64,000 nt of DNA from Aureimonas psammosilenae (GCF_009176975.1 NZ_WEZG01000005.1:248001-312000); one strand, 5' to 3'; positions 15,883 to 25,223 are shown, counted from the stretch's first letter. Made by a program: numbers and translations. The notes: generated by a model from the letters alone, not told the origin.

Positions 15883-17388
15883 ATGAAGGGTCTCAATCTG
15901 ACGCTCGCGGCGCTGCTGGCGGCATCCTGCGCGATGCCGGCATGGGCGCAGAGCAAGAGCGACGTGACGATCGTGCTCGGCGAAGAGCTCGATCTCGTCG
16001 AGCCCTGCATGGCGACACGCTCCAATATCGGCCGCGTCATTCTGGAAAACATCTCCGAAACGCTGACCGAACTCGACGCCAAGAACGGCGGCAAGGTCGC
16101 GCCGCGCCTGGCGACGAGCTGGGAGGACCAGGGCAACGGCACCTGGCGCTTCAAGCTGCGCGAGAACGTCAAGTTTTCCGACGGCACGAGCTTCGACGCT
16201 GAAGACGTGAAGCATTCGCTGGAACGCGCGACGAGCCCGAAGATCTCCTGCGAGCTGTCGCGCTATTTCGGCGACACCAAGCTGACGGCCACCGCCGTCG
16301 ACCCCACGACGCTCGACGTGAAGGCCGAGCCGCCCCAGCCGATCCTGCCGCTTCTGATGTCGGTTCTGACGGTGGTTCCGTCTGAGACGCCGATCGAGTT
16401 CACCCGCCAGCCGATCGGGACCGGACCCTATGTCCTGTCGAACTGGACGCCAGGGCAGAGCATCGTTCTCGATCGCCGCGACGACTACTGGGGCGACAAG
16501 CCGGCCGTCACCAAGGCGACCTATGTGTTCCGCACGGATTCGGCGGTGCGCGCCGCGATGGTGCAGGCGGGCGAGGCCGATCTCGCGCCTTCGATCTCGC
16601 AGCTCGACGCGACCAATCCGGCGACCGACTTCGCTTATCCCAACTCCGAAACCATGTATTTGAGGGTCGACACCTCGATCCCGCCGATGAACGACAAGCG
16701 CGTGCGTCAGGCTCTCAACATGGCCATCGACCGCACGGCCTTCATCGGCTCGCTCCTGCCCGAGGGCACCGAGCCCGCCGTCGCCATCGTGCCGCCGACG
16801 ACCCTCGGCTGGAACAAGGACGTGAAGGTTCCCGCTTACGACGTGGAAGGCGCCAAGAAGCTTCTGGAAGCGGCGAAAGCCGACGGCGTGCCGGTGGAAA
16901 CGCCGATCGAGCTGATCGGGCGCAACAACAACTACCCGAACGCGACGGAAGTGAACGAGGCGATCCAGGCGCAGCTCCAGGATGCCGGCTTCACCGTGGA
17001 CCTGCGGATGCTCGACGTCGCCGAGCAGGAGAAGCTTTATTCCAAGCCCTATCTCGAAGGGCGCCCGCCCCAGCTTCTGTCGGTGTTGCACGACAACGCC
17101 AAGGGCGATCCCGTCTTCTCGGCCTTCTTCAAATACCATTCGCAGGGACGCCAGTCCGGCATCTCGGACCCGAAGGCCGACGACCTGATCACGCGCGCCT
17201 CGGCCGCGACGGGCGAAGAGCGCGCCAAGCTCTGGTCCGAGCTTTTCGCCTATGTGCATGACGACGTCGTGGCCGACGTCCTCCTGTTCCACATGGTGGG
17301 TTTTGCCCGCGTCGCCGAGCGGCTCGACTTCAAGCCCACCATCGCCACGAACTCGCAGCTCCAACTGTCCGAAATCGGCCTGAAATAA
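15883..17388 (+). CDS. ABC transporter substrate-binding protein (family 5)
   Basis: A 501-aa periplasmic solute receptor of the dipeptide/oligopeptide/nickel class (SBP_bac_5). It starts with a signal peptide (LTLAALLAASCAMPAWAQS, cut near residue 22) behind a GGGAGGA ribosome-binding site. Family hallmarks are VAPRLATSWEDQGNGTWRFKLRENVKFSDGTSFDAEDVKHSLER and the PIGTGPYVL motif. It heads a four-gene importer operon. The ligand need not be a peptide, since this class also carries glycosides and opines, and the neighbourhood suggests a sugar-acid compound. Confidence 0.9.
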   Translation: MKGLNLTLAALLAASCAMPAWAQSKSDVTIVLGEELDLVEPCMATRSNIGRVILENISETLTELDAKNGGKVAPRLATSWEDQGNGTWRFKLRENVKFSDGTSFDAEDVKHSLERATSPKISCELSRYFGDTKLTATAVDPTTLDVKAEPPQPILPLLMSVLTVVPSETPIEFTRQPIGTGPYVLSNWTPGQSIVLDRRDDYWGDKPAVTKATYVFRTDSAVRAAMVQAGEADLAPSISQLDATNPATDFAYPNSETMYLRVDTSIPPMNDKRVRQALNMAIDRTAFIGSLLPEGTEPAVAIVPPTTLGWNKDVKVPAYDVEGAKKLLEAAKADGVPVETPIELIGRNNNYPNATEVNEAIQAQLQDAGFTVDLRMLDVAEQEKLYSKPYLEGRPPQLLSVLHDNAKGDPVFSAFFKYHSQGRQSGISDPKADDLITRASAATGEERAKLWSELFAYVHDDVVADVLLFHMVGFARVAERLDFKPTIATNSQLQLSEIGLK

Positions 17389-17400
17389 GCATCTCGAAGC

Positions 17401-17430
17401 GGCATCGGCGGCGTGTGCGTCGCCGATGCC
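17401..17430 (+). terminator. Hairpin between binding-protein and permease genes
   Basis: A perfect 10-bp stem (ggcatcggcg with cgccgatgcc) around a 10-nt loop, placed 12 bp after the stop codon of the solute-binding protein gene. No T-run follows, so it is more likely an RNA-stabilising or attenuating stem that raises the amount of binding protein relative to permeases, as known for other ABC importers. Confidence 0.6.
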
Positions 17431-17459
17431 TTCCACGATATCTGAAGGGAGGCGACCCG

Positions 17460-18374
17460 ATGCTGCGCTTCGTCCGCAAAAGGCTGCTCGCCAGCCTCGT
17501 TTCGCTGTTCGGCCTCGTCGTGCTCGTCTTCTTTCTGACGCGGCTGACGGGCGATCCGACCGACCTGTTCCTGCCGATCGACGCGACTGAGGCGATGCGC
17601 GACCAGTTCCGCGAGATCAATGGCCTGAACGATCCGTTGATCGTGCAGTTCGGCCGCTACGTCTGGGATCTTCTTCATCTCGATTTCGGCGATTCCATCC
17701 GCCGCGCGCGGCCGGCCATCGACGTCGTCCTCGAAGCCTTCGCCTGGACCTTCCAACTCGCCGTCATCACCATGGCCCTGGTCGCGTTCTTCGCGGTGGT
17801 CATGGGCTCGCTCTGCGCCTTCTTCGTCGGCCGCGTCTTCGACCGCGCCGTCACCTTCGTTTCCTTGATCGGCGCTTCGGCCCCCGATTTCTGGATCGCC
17901 ATCGTCGCGATCGTGCTTTTCTCCATCAATCTCGGGTGGTTGCCGACATCGGGAACGGGCTCCTGGCAATTCTGGGTGCTGCCGGTCGCCGTTCTCTTCA
18001 TCCGGCCCTTCGGTCTCATCGTGCAGGTGGTGCGCGGCTCGATGATCTCGGCTCTGTCCTCTCCTTACGTGAAGACGGCGCGGGCCAAGGGCGTGAGGAA
18101 CCTGCCGATCGTCTTCGTCCACACGCTGCGCAATGCCATGCTGCCCGTCATCACCGTGATGGGCGATCAGGCGGCGGCGCTTCTCAACGGCGCGGTGGTG
18201 GTGGAGACGATCTTCGGCTTTCCCGGCGTCGGCAAGCTGATGATCGACGCGATCCTCCAGCGCGACTTCAACGTGATCCTCGCGGCGATCATGGTGACGG
18301 CGCTGGCGATCTTTCTCATGAACCTCCTTATCGACCTCGCCTATCTGGCGCTCGATCCCCGGATCAGGACCTGA
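17460..18374 (+). CDS. ABC transporter permease (DppB-like)
   Basis: A 304-aa inner-membrane permease with six predicted helices. The N-terminal RKRLLASLVSLFGLVVLVFFLTRLTGDP pattern is typical of the DppB/OppB family, and the EAA loop reads YVKTARAKGVRNLPIVFVHTLRNAMLPVI. ATG at 17460 follows a GAAGGGAGG ribosome-binding site. It would pair with the next permease as the membrane channel of the importer. Confidence 0.9.
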   Translation: MLRFVRKRLLASLVSLFGLVVLVFFLTRLTGDPTDLFLPIDATEAMRDQFREINGLNDPLIVQFGRYVWDLLHLDFGDSIRRARPAIDVVLEAFAWTFQLAVITMALVAFFAVVMGSLCAFFVGRVFDRAVTFVSLIGASAPDFWIAIVAIVLFSINLGWLPTSGTGSWQFWVLPVAVLFIRPFGLIVQVVRGSMISALSSPYVKTARAKGVRNLPIVFVHTLRNAMLPVITVMGDQAAALLNGAVVVETIFGFPGVGKLMIDAILQRDFNVILAAIMVTALAIFLMNLLIDLAYLALDPRIRT

Positions 18375-18380
18375 GAACGG

Positions 18381-19322
18381 ATGTCGGCTTCCACAAGACC
18401 CACGACCATGTCCGACAGCACCCCGATCGCCGAAGAAAAGCCCGCCGCGCTTCGTTTCCTCGCCATGCTCTGGCGCGACAAGGTGGCGCTTCTGGCCGCC
18501 GTTTTCCTGATCCTCGTCGTTCTCTGCGCGCTGTTCGGGCCGCATTTCCTGGAAGCCGCAGCGACGAAGCAGAATCTGCGCGGCCGCAACATGCCGCCCT
18601 TCACGCTTTCCCAGGGCTGGCTCTTCGTTCTCGGTGCCGACCAGCTCGGCCGCTCGCTTCTCGCCCGCATCATCGTGGCGAGCCAGAACACGATGATGGT
18701 CGCGGCCGGCGCGGTTCTGTGCTCGGCGATCATCGGCACGGTGCTCGGCCTGTTCGCGGGCTATGGTTCGAAGCGCACGGGCGAAGCGATTTCGCGCCTC
18801 GGCGATATCATCATGTCCTTCCCGTCGCTGCTTCTGGCGGTGATCGTTCTTTACGTGCTGGCGCCCTCCGTCGGGAACCTCGTGATCGTTCTCGCCATCA
18901 CCCGCATCCCCGTTTACTTGAGGACCGCGCGCGCCGAGATCCTGGAAGTGCGCGAGCGCATGTTCGTGCAGGCGGCGAAGGTCATGGGCGCTTCGCACCG
19001 GCGCATCATGTTCCGCCACATCCTGCCCGTGGTCGCTCCGACGCTTCTCACCATCGCCACGCTCGACTTCGCCTTCGTGATGCTGGCGGAAAGCTCCTTG
19101 TCCTTTCTCGGCATTGGCATCCAGCCGCCCGAGATCACCTGGGGCCTGATGGTGGCGCAGGGGCGGCCCTATCTCAACAACGCCTGGTGGCTGGCCTTCT
19201 GGCCGGGTTTGGCGATCATCCTCACCACCATGTCCCTGAACCTCCTGTCCGGCTGGATGCGTATCGCGCTCGACCCGATGCAGCGCTGGCGGCTCGAAGG
19301 AAAGACCAAGAGCAATGGCTGA
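18381..19322 (+). CDS. ABC transporter permease (DppC-like)
   Basis: A 313-aa permease with the extended N-terminus and first helix (KVALLAAVFLILVVLCALFGP) of the DppC family. The motif LGADQLGRSLLARIIVAS and the EAA loop (MFVQAAKVMGASHRRIMFRHILPV) are present, followed by SSLSFLGIGIQPPEITWG. An in-frame ATG nine codons further on (18408) is an alternative start. It is 6 bp behind the first permease and overlaps the ATPase gene by 8 bp, giving a tight operon. Confidence 0.9.
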   Translation: MSASTRPTTMSDSTPIAEEKPAALRFLAMLWRDKVALLAAVFLILVVLCALFGPHFLEAAATKQNLRGRNMPPFTLSQGWLFVLGADQLGRSLLARIIVASQNTMMVAAGAVLCSAIIGTVLGLFAGYGSKRTGEAISRLGDIIMSFPSLLLAVIVLYVLAPSVGNLVIVLAITRIPVYLRTARAEILEVRERMFVQAAKVMGASHRRIMFRHILPVVAPTLLTIATLDFAFVMLAESSLSFLGIGIQPPEITWGLMVAQGRPYLNNAWWLAFWPGLAIILTTMSLNLLSGWMRIALDPMQRWRLEGKTKSNG

Positions 19323-20946
19323 GCCGCTTCTCGAAGTCGTGGACCTCGCCGTCACCTTCCACACCGCCAACGGCCCGGTGGAAGCGGTGAAGGGCATCAG
19401 CTACCGGCTCGGCCGGGGCGAAACGCTGGCCGTGCTCGGCGAAAGCGGGTCCGGCAAGTCGGTTTCGGCTTCCGCCATCATGAACCTTCTCGATATGCCC
19501 CCGGCCGAGATCGTGCGCGGCCGCATTCTCTACGAGGGCCGCGATCTCCTCAGCTTGAGCGCGGAGGAGCGCCGGCGGATCAACGGGCGCAAGATCGCGA
19601 TGATCTTTCAGGACCCGCTGAGCCACCTCAACCCCGTTTATCCCGTCGGCTGGCAGATCGCGGAAACCATGACGACGCATGGAACGCCGGGGCCGCAAGC
19701 GCGGGCACGGGCGCTCGAACTCGTGCGCCGCGTCGGCCTGCCCGAGCCGGAAAAGGCGCTCGCCAAATATCCGCACGAATTTTCCGGCGGCCAGCGCCAG
19801 CGGCTGATGATCGCGATGGCGCTGGCGCTGAAGCCCGACATCCTGATCGCCGACGAGCCGACCACCGCGCTCGACGTCACCGTGCAGGCCGAAATCCTCC
19901 AGCTTCTGGAGGAGTTGCAGGCCGAAACCGGAATGGGCCTCCTTCTGATCACCCACGATCTCGGCGTCGTGGCCGAAGTCGCCGACCGCGTCGTCGTGAT
20001 GAATCGCGGCGAGATCGTCGAGGAAGGGGAGGCGGGCGAGGTCTACCGGAACCCCAAACATCCTTACACGCGAAAGCTCATCGACGCCGCGCCCGGCAAG
20101 GGCGAGATGCGCCGGCCGGAAGGGCTAGGCGAGCCGCTTCTCGAAGTGCGCGATGTGTCCAAGCTTTACGGCGGCTTCGCCGGGCTCCACGAAGCATCCT
20201 TCGATCTCCAGCCCGGCGAAACGCTGGCGATCGTCGGCGAAAGCGGCTCGGGCAAGTCGACGCTCGCCAAGGTGCTGATGCGCCTCGAAGAGCCGAGCGG
20301 CGGCACGGCCCGCTACAAGGGGCGCGACCTTCTCGCCATGAACGCGCGCGAGATCGCCGGCATCCGCCGCGAGATCCAGATGGTGTTCCAGGACCCGACG
20401 CAGTCCTTGAACCCGCGCATGAACGTCTTCGACATCATCTCGGAAGCCTGGGTCATCCACCCGCAGATCCTGCCGAAAGCCCGTTGGCGCGAGCGCGTTG
20501 CGGAGCTTCTGACCGAGGTTGGCCTCAGCCCCGAGCATATGCGCCGGTATCCCCATCAGTTCTCGGGCGGGCAGCGCCAGCGCATCGCCATCGCGCGGGC
20601 GCTCGCCCTCGAACCGAACCTCATCGTCTGCGACGAGGCGGTGTCGGCGCTGGACGTGTCGGTGCAAGCGCAGGTGATCGCCCTTCTGGAGCGCCTGCAG
20701 CGCGAGCACGGTATCGCCTTCATCTTCATCGCCCACGACCTTGCGCTCGTGCGCGATTTTGCCGACCACGTCCTCGTCATGCGGCGCGGGCGGATCGTGG
20801 AAAAGGGCACGGTGCGCGAGGTGTTCGAGAGCCCGCGCGAGGACTACACGAAGGCGCTGCTGGCTGCCGGGCTCGACGCCGATCCCGAACAACAGGCCGA
20901 GCGCCGCCGCATCCGTCAACAACAGGCCCTCGCGGCGGCCGAGTAG
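19315..20946 (+). CDS. Dual ATP-binding protein of ABC importer (DppD-DppF fusion)
   Basis: A 543-aa ATPase with two complete ABC domains, equivalent to DppD plus DppF in one chain. Walker A motifs are GESGSGKS in both halves. The signature is FSGGQRQR in both, and the Walker B segments are ILIADEPTTALD and LIVCDEAVSALD. Each half ends with the oligopeptide-type C-terminal extension (HPYTRKLI; ReDYTKALLAAG). It energises the importer encoded just upstream and closes that operon. Confidence 0.92.
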   Translation: MAEPLLEVVDLAVTFHTANGPVEAVKGISYRLGRGETLAVLGESGSGKSVSASAIMNLLDMPPAEIVRGRILYEGRDLLSLSAEERRRINGRKIAMIFQDPLSHLNPVYPVGWQIAETMTTHGTPGPQARARALELVRRVGLPEPEKALAKYPHEFSGGQRQRLMIAMALALKPDILIADEPTTALDVTVQAEILQLLEELQAETGMGLLLITHDLGVVAEVADRVVVMNRGEIVEEGEAGEVYRNPKHPYTRKLIDAAPGKGEMRRPEGLGEPLLEVRDVSKLYGGFAGLHEASFDLQPGETLAIVGESGSGKSTLAKVLMRLEEPSGGTARYKGRDLLAMNAREIAGIRREIQMVFQDPTQSLNPRMNVFDIISEAWVIHPQILPKARWRERVAELLTEVGLSPEHMRRYPHQFSGGQRQRIAIARALALEPNLIVCDEAVSALDVSVQAQVIALLERLQREHGIAFIFIAHDLALVRDFADHVLVMRRGRIVEKGTVREVFESPREDYTKALLAAGLDADPEQQAERRRIRQQQALAAAE

Positions 20947-21046
20947 GACCGGCGATCTCGCATCGGTCGGCCTTGCGCGGTATCGTCGCCGGCCAATCTC
21001 CGCTATGCAGCCGGCGGCAACCGCCTGTCGGCTCGGTGAAGCATAC

Positions 21047-22492
21047 GTGGAATCATTGTCTCGGGAAGATCTGGAAGCGGAAGTCGAGCGCCTGCAGCGC
21101 GATGCCGCCGTTGCGGAGCGTGCGTTGCGCCGCGACGCCATTTTCGAAAGCGCGGTTGATTTCGCGATCGTCGTCACCGACCCGTTCGGCACCATCACCG
21201 ACTGGAACCGGGGTGCCGAGCGCACCATGGGCTGGGCGGCCGCCGAGATGATCGGCCGGACCGCCGACCACTTCTTCACCCCCGACGATCGCGCCATCCG
21301 CCGCGTCGAGACCGAGATGACGCTCGCCTTGCGGGATGGCAGCGCGGCGGACGAGCGCTGGCATCTTCGAAAGGACGGCTCGCGGTTCTGGGCATCGGGC
21401 GAGATGATGCCGCTCCGGGGCGAGGACGGCGTGCATCTCGGCTTCGTGAAGATCCTGCGCGACCGCACCAACCAGCGCGCGGCGGGCGAGCGCCTGCGGA
21501 TCAGCGAAGAACGGTTCCGCACGCTTCTGGAAGGCGTGGAAACGGCCTTCGCCATCGTGGAAGTGCGGTTCGATGCCGACGATCGCCCGGTGGACTATCG
21601 CTTTCTGGAAGCCAATCCCGCTTTCGAGCGCGAATCCGGCGTGAATCTGCGCGGCAAGTGGGTGACGGAATTCGCACCGAACCTCGAGCCTTTCTGGTTC
21701 GAGACCTACGGGCGCGTCGCCTCCACCGGCGAGCCGGCGAATTTCGAGAACTATGCCAGTACCTTCGACCGCTGGTTCGATGTGCGCGCCATCCGTGTCG
21801 GCGACCCGAGCGAGCGTCAGATCGCGATCTTCTTCAACGACGTCACCGAGCGCCGGCGTTTGGAAGACCAGCGCCGGGACCTGACGCACGAGATGGCGCA
21901 TCGGATGAAGAACGTCCTCGCCATGGTGCAGTCGATCGCCACGCAGACGTTCCGCTCGGCCGGCAGCATCGAGGAAGCGCGCGACGCCGTGTCCGGTCGC
22001 ATCGCCGCGCTGGCAAGGGCGCAGGATATCCTCACCTCCACGCAATGGGAGGCGGCCCCCATTCTCGACGTGGTGCAGTCGGCGCTGGCCCCGCACCGCG
22101 ATACGGGAAGCGAACGTTTCGTGATCCGGGGACCCAAGGTCGAACTGACGTCGCAACAAGGGCTCGGCCTGTCGCTGGCGCTTCACGAACTCGCCACCAA
22201 CGCCGCCAAGTACGGCGCCTTGACGGTCGCGAGCGGCCAAGTGTCGATCGCCTGGACGTGCACCGACGAAGGGGCGTTCGACTTCGAATGGCGCGAGGAA
22301 GGCGGTCCGCCGGTTCCCGAGCGCTCGCGAACCGGGTTCGGCTCGCGTCTCGTGGAGCGTCTCGTCGCCGCATATTTCAACGGGTCGACGAAGCTTATGT
22401 TCGAACCAACCGGCGTCCGCTTTGTTCTTTCAGGAACAGTCGTCGCGGCGAAGGCATCCGATCCGGTGCCGGCCGCCGGCGAGAACCGCTGA
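21047..22492 (+). CDS. PAS-PAS sensor histidine kinase, HWE family
   Basis: A cytoplasmic kinase of about 481 aa. A coiled start (REDLEAEVERLQRDAA) leads into a first PAS domain (about 30-145), a second PAS (about 155-270) and an HWE kinase core. The H-box has His285 in HRMKNVLAMVQSIA; the N-box is HELATNAAKYGAL and the HWE signature Trp-x-Glu is in FEWREEGGPP. The start is uncertain: GTG at 21047 follows GGTGAAG at good spacing, while an in-frame ATG at 21005 lacks a ribosome-binding site. The receiver gene 33 bp downstream is its likely partner. Confidence 0.85.
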   Translation: MESLSREDLEAEVERLQRDAAVAERALRRDAIFESAVDFAIVVTDPFGTITDWNRGAERTMGWAAAEMIGRTADHFFTPDDRAIRRVETEMTLALRDGSAADERWHLRKDGSRFWASGEMMPLRGEDGVHLGFVKILRDRTNQRAAGERLRISEERFRTLLEGVETAFAIVEVRFDADDRPVDYRFLEANPAFERESGVNLRGKWVTEFAPNLEPFWFETYGRVASTGEPANFENYASTFDRWFDVRAIRVGDPSERQIAIFFNDVTERRRLEDQRRDLTHEMAHRMKNVLAMVQSIATQTFRSAGSIEEARDAVSGRIAALARAQDILTSTQWEAAPILDVVQSALAPHRDTGSERFVIRGPKVELTSQQGLGLSLALHELATNAAKYGALTVASGQVSIAWTCTDEGAFDFEWREEGGPPVPERSRTGFGSRLVERLVAAYFNGSTKLMFEPTGVRFVLSGTVVAAKASDPVPAAGENR

Positions 22493-22525
22493 CGCCGGAC
22501 GCGAAATGCAAATCGAACGAACACC

Positions 22526-22915
22526 ATGACCGCATCGAACCGTCCGTCCCCTTTCGCCGTGCTTGTCGTGGACGACGAGCCGCTTCTGCGAATGGACGCC
22601 ATGGATCTGGCCGAGGAAGCGGGGCTGCGAGCCTACGAGGCCAGCAACGCCGATGAAGCGATCGCCCTTCTGGAAAAGCACGACGACATCCGCATCCTTT
22701 TCACCGATATCCAGATGAAGGGCTCGATGGACGGGCTGAAACTCGCGCATGCGGTGCGCAATCGCTGGCCGCCCGTTCGGATCATGGTGACCTCGGGCGT
22801 CATCGAAGTGACAGAGGACCTGATGCCGGAGAACGGGCTGTTCTTCGCCAAACCCTATCCGCCGCGGTTCCTGATCGAGACCATGAGAAACGCAGCGGCG
22901 GAGATCGTCTTCTAG
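22526..22915 (+). CDS. Single-domain response regulator (receiver)
   Basis: A 129-aa CheY-like receiver with no output domain. The acidic pair is Asp16/Asp17 (LVVDDEP), the phospho-acceptor is Asp61 (LFTDIQM), and the conserved Lys109 is in FFAKPY. The helix-4 face is GVIEVTEDLMPEN. It lies directly after the HWE kinase and probably acts as its phosphate sink or relay. The stop codon lies inside the left arm of the large inverted-repeat element that follows. Confidence 0.9.
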   Translation: MTASNRPSPFAVLVVDDEPLLRMDAMDLAEEAGLRAYEASNADEAIALLEKHDDIRILFTDIQMKGSMDGLKLAHAVRNRWPPVRIMVTSGVIEVTEDLMPENGLFFAKPYPPRFLIETMRNAAAEIVF

Positions 22916-23220
22916 AGGCTGTTATGGACCGTGGACGAGCATCGTGCTGGCTGGACTGGTTCGCCGGGTAGGAGCCGGATGCAGCCGGTAGCGGGGCTAC
23001 CGGCAAACGCCGGCGACGGTCCATGCGGACGGGCGAGACAAGTGGCTCGCCCTGTGGGCCGGCGAGCCAGACCAGCCAGCCCGAAGGGTGGGATGAGCGA
23101 AGTCATCCGGGGCGTCGGCGAGACTTGCCAAGCCGATAGGCTTGGCTGCGCTCGCCTCCTGCCGGACTGAACTTCGCTGATCCCACACGATGCTTGTCCA
23201 CGGTCCATAACAGCCTCTAG
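22912..23220. repeat. Terminal-inverted-repeat element, copy B (long form)
   Basis: A 309-bp block bounded by 35-nt inverted arms (22912-22946 and 23186-23220) that match at 34 of 35 positions. The left arm includes the stop codon of the receiver gene. Inside, 23020-23054 read on the minus strand matches copy A around 2966-3000 (gggcgagcc-x-cttgtctcgc and onward, with one mismatch in 26). The interior also has short stems such as gccggtagc/gctaccggc. No plausible gene is inside. Drawn as RNA, the whole block could fold into one long branched stem. Confidence 0.82.
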
Positions 23221-23422
23221 GGTGCGGCAGGCGGACATCGGCTCGCCCGCCGATCCTCCGCCGTTCTCGAAGGTTATGCGCTTCGAAGTCCCGGGCCGTG
23301 CTCGGTCGGGGTCGATGAACGCGCGGATTATTCTTCGCCGAACGGAGGTCTGACCCAAAGGAACTCTTGTTTCCGGTGCGAAACAGCCTTTACACTTCGC
23401 TTCGAATGCGGGGTGCCTGAAC
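23221..23422 (+). other. Gap upstream of the TPR cyclase gene
   Basis: About 200 bp between the repeat element and the cyclase start. It should hold the cyclase promoter; no clear -35/-10 pair, operator or gene was found. The stretch just before the start (aacagcctttacacttcgcttcg) is somewhat less GC-rich than its surroundings. Confidence 0.3.
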
Positions 23423-25216
23423 ATGGATGCATCGTCGCGCCGCCGTTTGGCCGCGATCCTTTCGATGGATGTCGAGGGCTTCTCGACCCTTGTGGAAGCG
23501 GACGAGAACGCGACCCTGGCGGCAGTCGCGCGGATGCAGCGCGACCGCGTGGCGCTCACCATCGGCGATTTCGGCGGGCACGTCTTCAAGAATACCGGCG
23601 ACGGCTGCCTTGCGGAATTTGCCAGCGCCGTCAACGCCGTGGCCTGGGCCTCCGCCTTCCAGCGGGCGATGAACGGCGAAGAGCCGCAAGGCGGCGTTCG
23701 CCTGCGGGTGCGTATCGGCATCGTGGTCGGCGACGTGGTGGTGACCGACGACGACCGCTTCGGCGAGGGCGTCAATCTCGCCGCGCGCGTCCAGACCATC
23801 GCGCCGCCGGGCGGCATGGCGATCACGCGCGGCGTTTTCGAGTATCTCGCCGGCAAGACGGATATCTATTTCACCGATATCGGCGAACAGGCGCTTAAAG
23901 GTCTCACCGAGCGTCACCGGGTCTGGACCTGGGACCCCAAGCTCGTCGGCGTCCGGCGGCGGCGGCGCGTGGCCGCGCCCGATCCCGCGACGCAACCGTC
24001 GCTCGTCGTTTTGCCCTTCGACAATCTCGACGGCGGGCCCGAGCGAAACGGCTTCGTCGACGGCATGGTGGAGGAGATCACCGCCAGCCTGTCGCAGGTG
24101 CGCGAATTTCTGGTGATCGCCCGCCATTCGGCCTTTTCCTACAAGGGCGCCTCGGTGGATGTCCGCACGATCGCGGCCGAACTCGGCGTGCGCTACCTTC
24201 TGGAAGGCAGCGTGCGCTTTTCGGGGCATCGGATGCGCGTTTCGTTCCGTCTCGTGGACGGCGAGTCGGGCGCGCAAATCTGGAACGACAGGCTGGACGC
24301 GCAAACGGACGACGTGTTCGACGCGCAGGACCGGATCGCCGAGATGGTGTCGGGAGCTCTTCATCCCACCATCCGGCAGGCCGAAATCGAGCGCTCGCGG
24401 CGCAAGGCCCCGCAGAACCTCGCCGCCTACGACCTCGTCATGCGCGCCCTGCCGTATCTTTGGGCGCATCGCCGGGACGACAACCGCCAGGCGATCGCGC
24501 TGATCGAGGAAGCACTGACCCTGGAGCCCGGCAACGGGCGCGCGGCTGCGGTGGGCTCCTGGGCGCACGCGCAGCAGATCGCCTATAACTGGTCGCCCGA
24601 TCTCCTGTCCGAGCGCGTGGCCGGTCGTGCCCTTTTCGAGCGCGCCGGCGGGTCGATCGACGACGATCCCCTGGCGCTGACGGCGGCCGCGACCGCCGCC
24701 ATGCTGATCGACGGCGATATCGACCGCGCCGACGCCCTGATCGACCGCGCCATCGCCATCGACATCAACCACGCCTGGGCCTGGACGCGGCGCGGCTTCT
24801 CGCGAGTTTATCGGGGCCGGCCGGAAGATGCCTTCGCCTGCTTCGAGCGCGCCAGCCGCTTGTCGCCGCGCGACCCTTTCAGCTTCAATTCGCTGATCGG
24901 CATGGGGCTGGCGCATTTCGCTTCGGGCCGGGCGCGCGAGGCCCTGTCCTGGACGCGCAAGGCGCTCGCGGAAAAGCCCGGCATGACGTGGCCTTACCGC
25001 GACGTCGCGGCCTTTGCGGCAGTGGCGGGCGAATGGGACACGGCGCGCGACGCGATGAACCGCTTCCTCGCCGGGCGCCCGGAAATGACGGCGGTGCTCG
25101 TCGCCGACGCCATGTCCTTCATGAACCCCGAGCTTCGCGCTTCTTATGTGGACGCGCTGGTGGCGGCCGGCCTCCCGGACGACCGCGCCTCGGAGCGTCG
25201 CAGCGCCAGCGCTTAG
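23423..25216 (+). CDS. Class III nucleotide cyclase with TolB/FlgO-like domain and TPR repeats
   Basis: A 597-aa cytoplasmic protein. Residues 1-170 are a class III cyclase domain: metal Asp in AILSMDVEGFS, KNTGDG with the second Asp, and GEGVNLAARV for the transition-state Asn/Arg. In the usual GDGVN motif the Asp is Glu. Residues about 190-320 match the FlgO/TolB-like module common in rhizobial cyclases (SLVVLPFDNL, YLLEGSVRFSGHRMRVSFRLVDGESG). The rest is a TPR-like helical region. Such proteins probably make cAMP in response to an unknown signal. Confidence 0.85.
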   Translation: MDASSRRRLAAILSMDVEGFSTLVEADENATLAAVARMQRDRVALTIGDFGGHVFKNTGDGCLAEFASAVNAVAWASAFQRAMNGEEPQGGVRLRVRIGIVVGDVVVTDDDRFGEGVNLAARVQTIAPPGGMAITRGVFEYLAGKTDIYFTDIGEQALKGLTERHRVWTWDPKLVGVRRRRRVAAPDPATQPSLVVLPFDNLDGGPERNGFVDGMVEEITASLSQVREFLVIARHSAFSYKGASVDVRTIAAELGVRYLLEGSVRFSGHRMRVSFRLVDGESGAQIWNDRLDAQTDDVFDAQDRIAEMVSGALHPTIRQAEIERSRRKAPQNLAAYDLVMRALPYLWAHRRDDNRQAIALIEEALTLEPGNGRAAAVGSWAHAQQIAYNWSPDLLSERVAGRALFERAGGSIDDDPLALTAAATAAMLIDGDIDRADALIDRAIAIDINHAWAWTRRGFSRVYRGRPEDAFACFERASRLSPRDPFSFNSLIGMGLAHFASGRAREALSWTRKALAEKPGMTWPYRDVAAFAAVAGEWDTARDAMNRFLAGRPEMTAVLVADAMSFMNPELRASYVDALVAAGLPDDRASERRSASA

Positions 25217-25223
25217 AGGCGGC

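Noticed and set aside
22912-23220. Insertion sequence or CRISPR interpretation of the large inverted repeat
   Set aside because: No transposase frame inside, no obvious target-site duplication and no spaced direct repeats.
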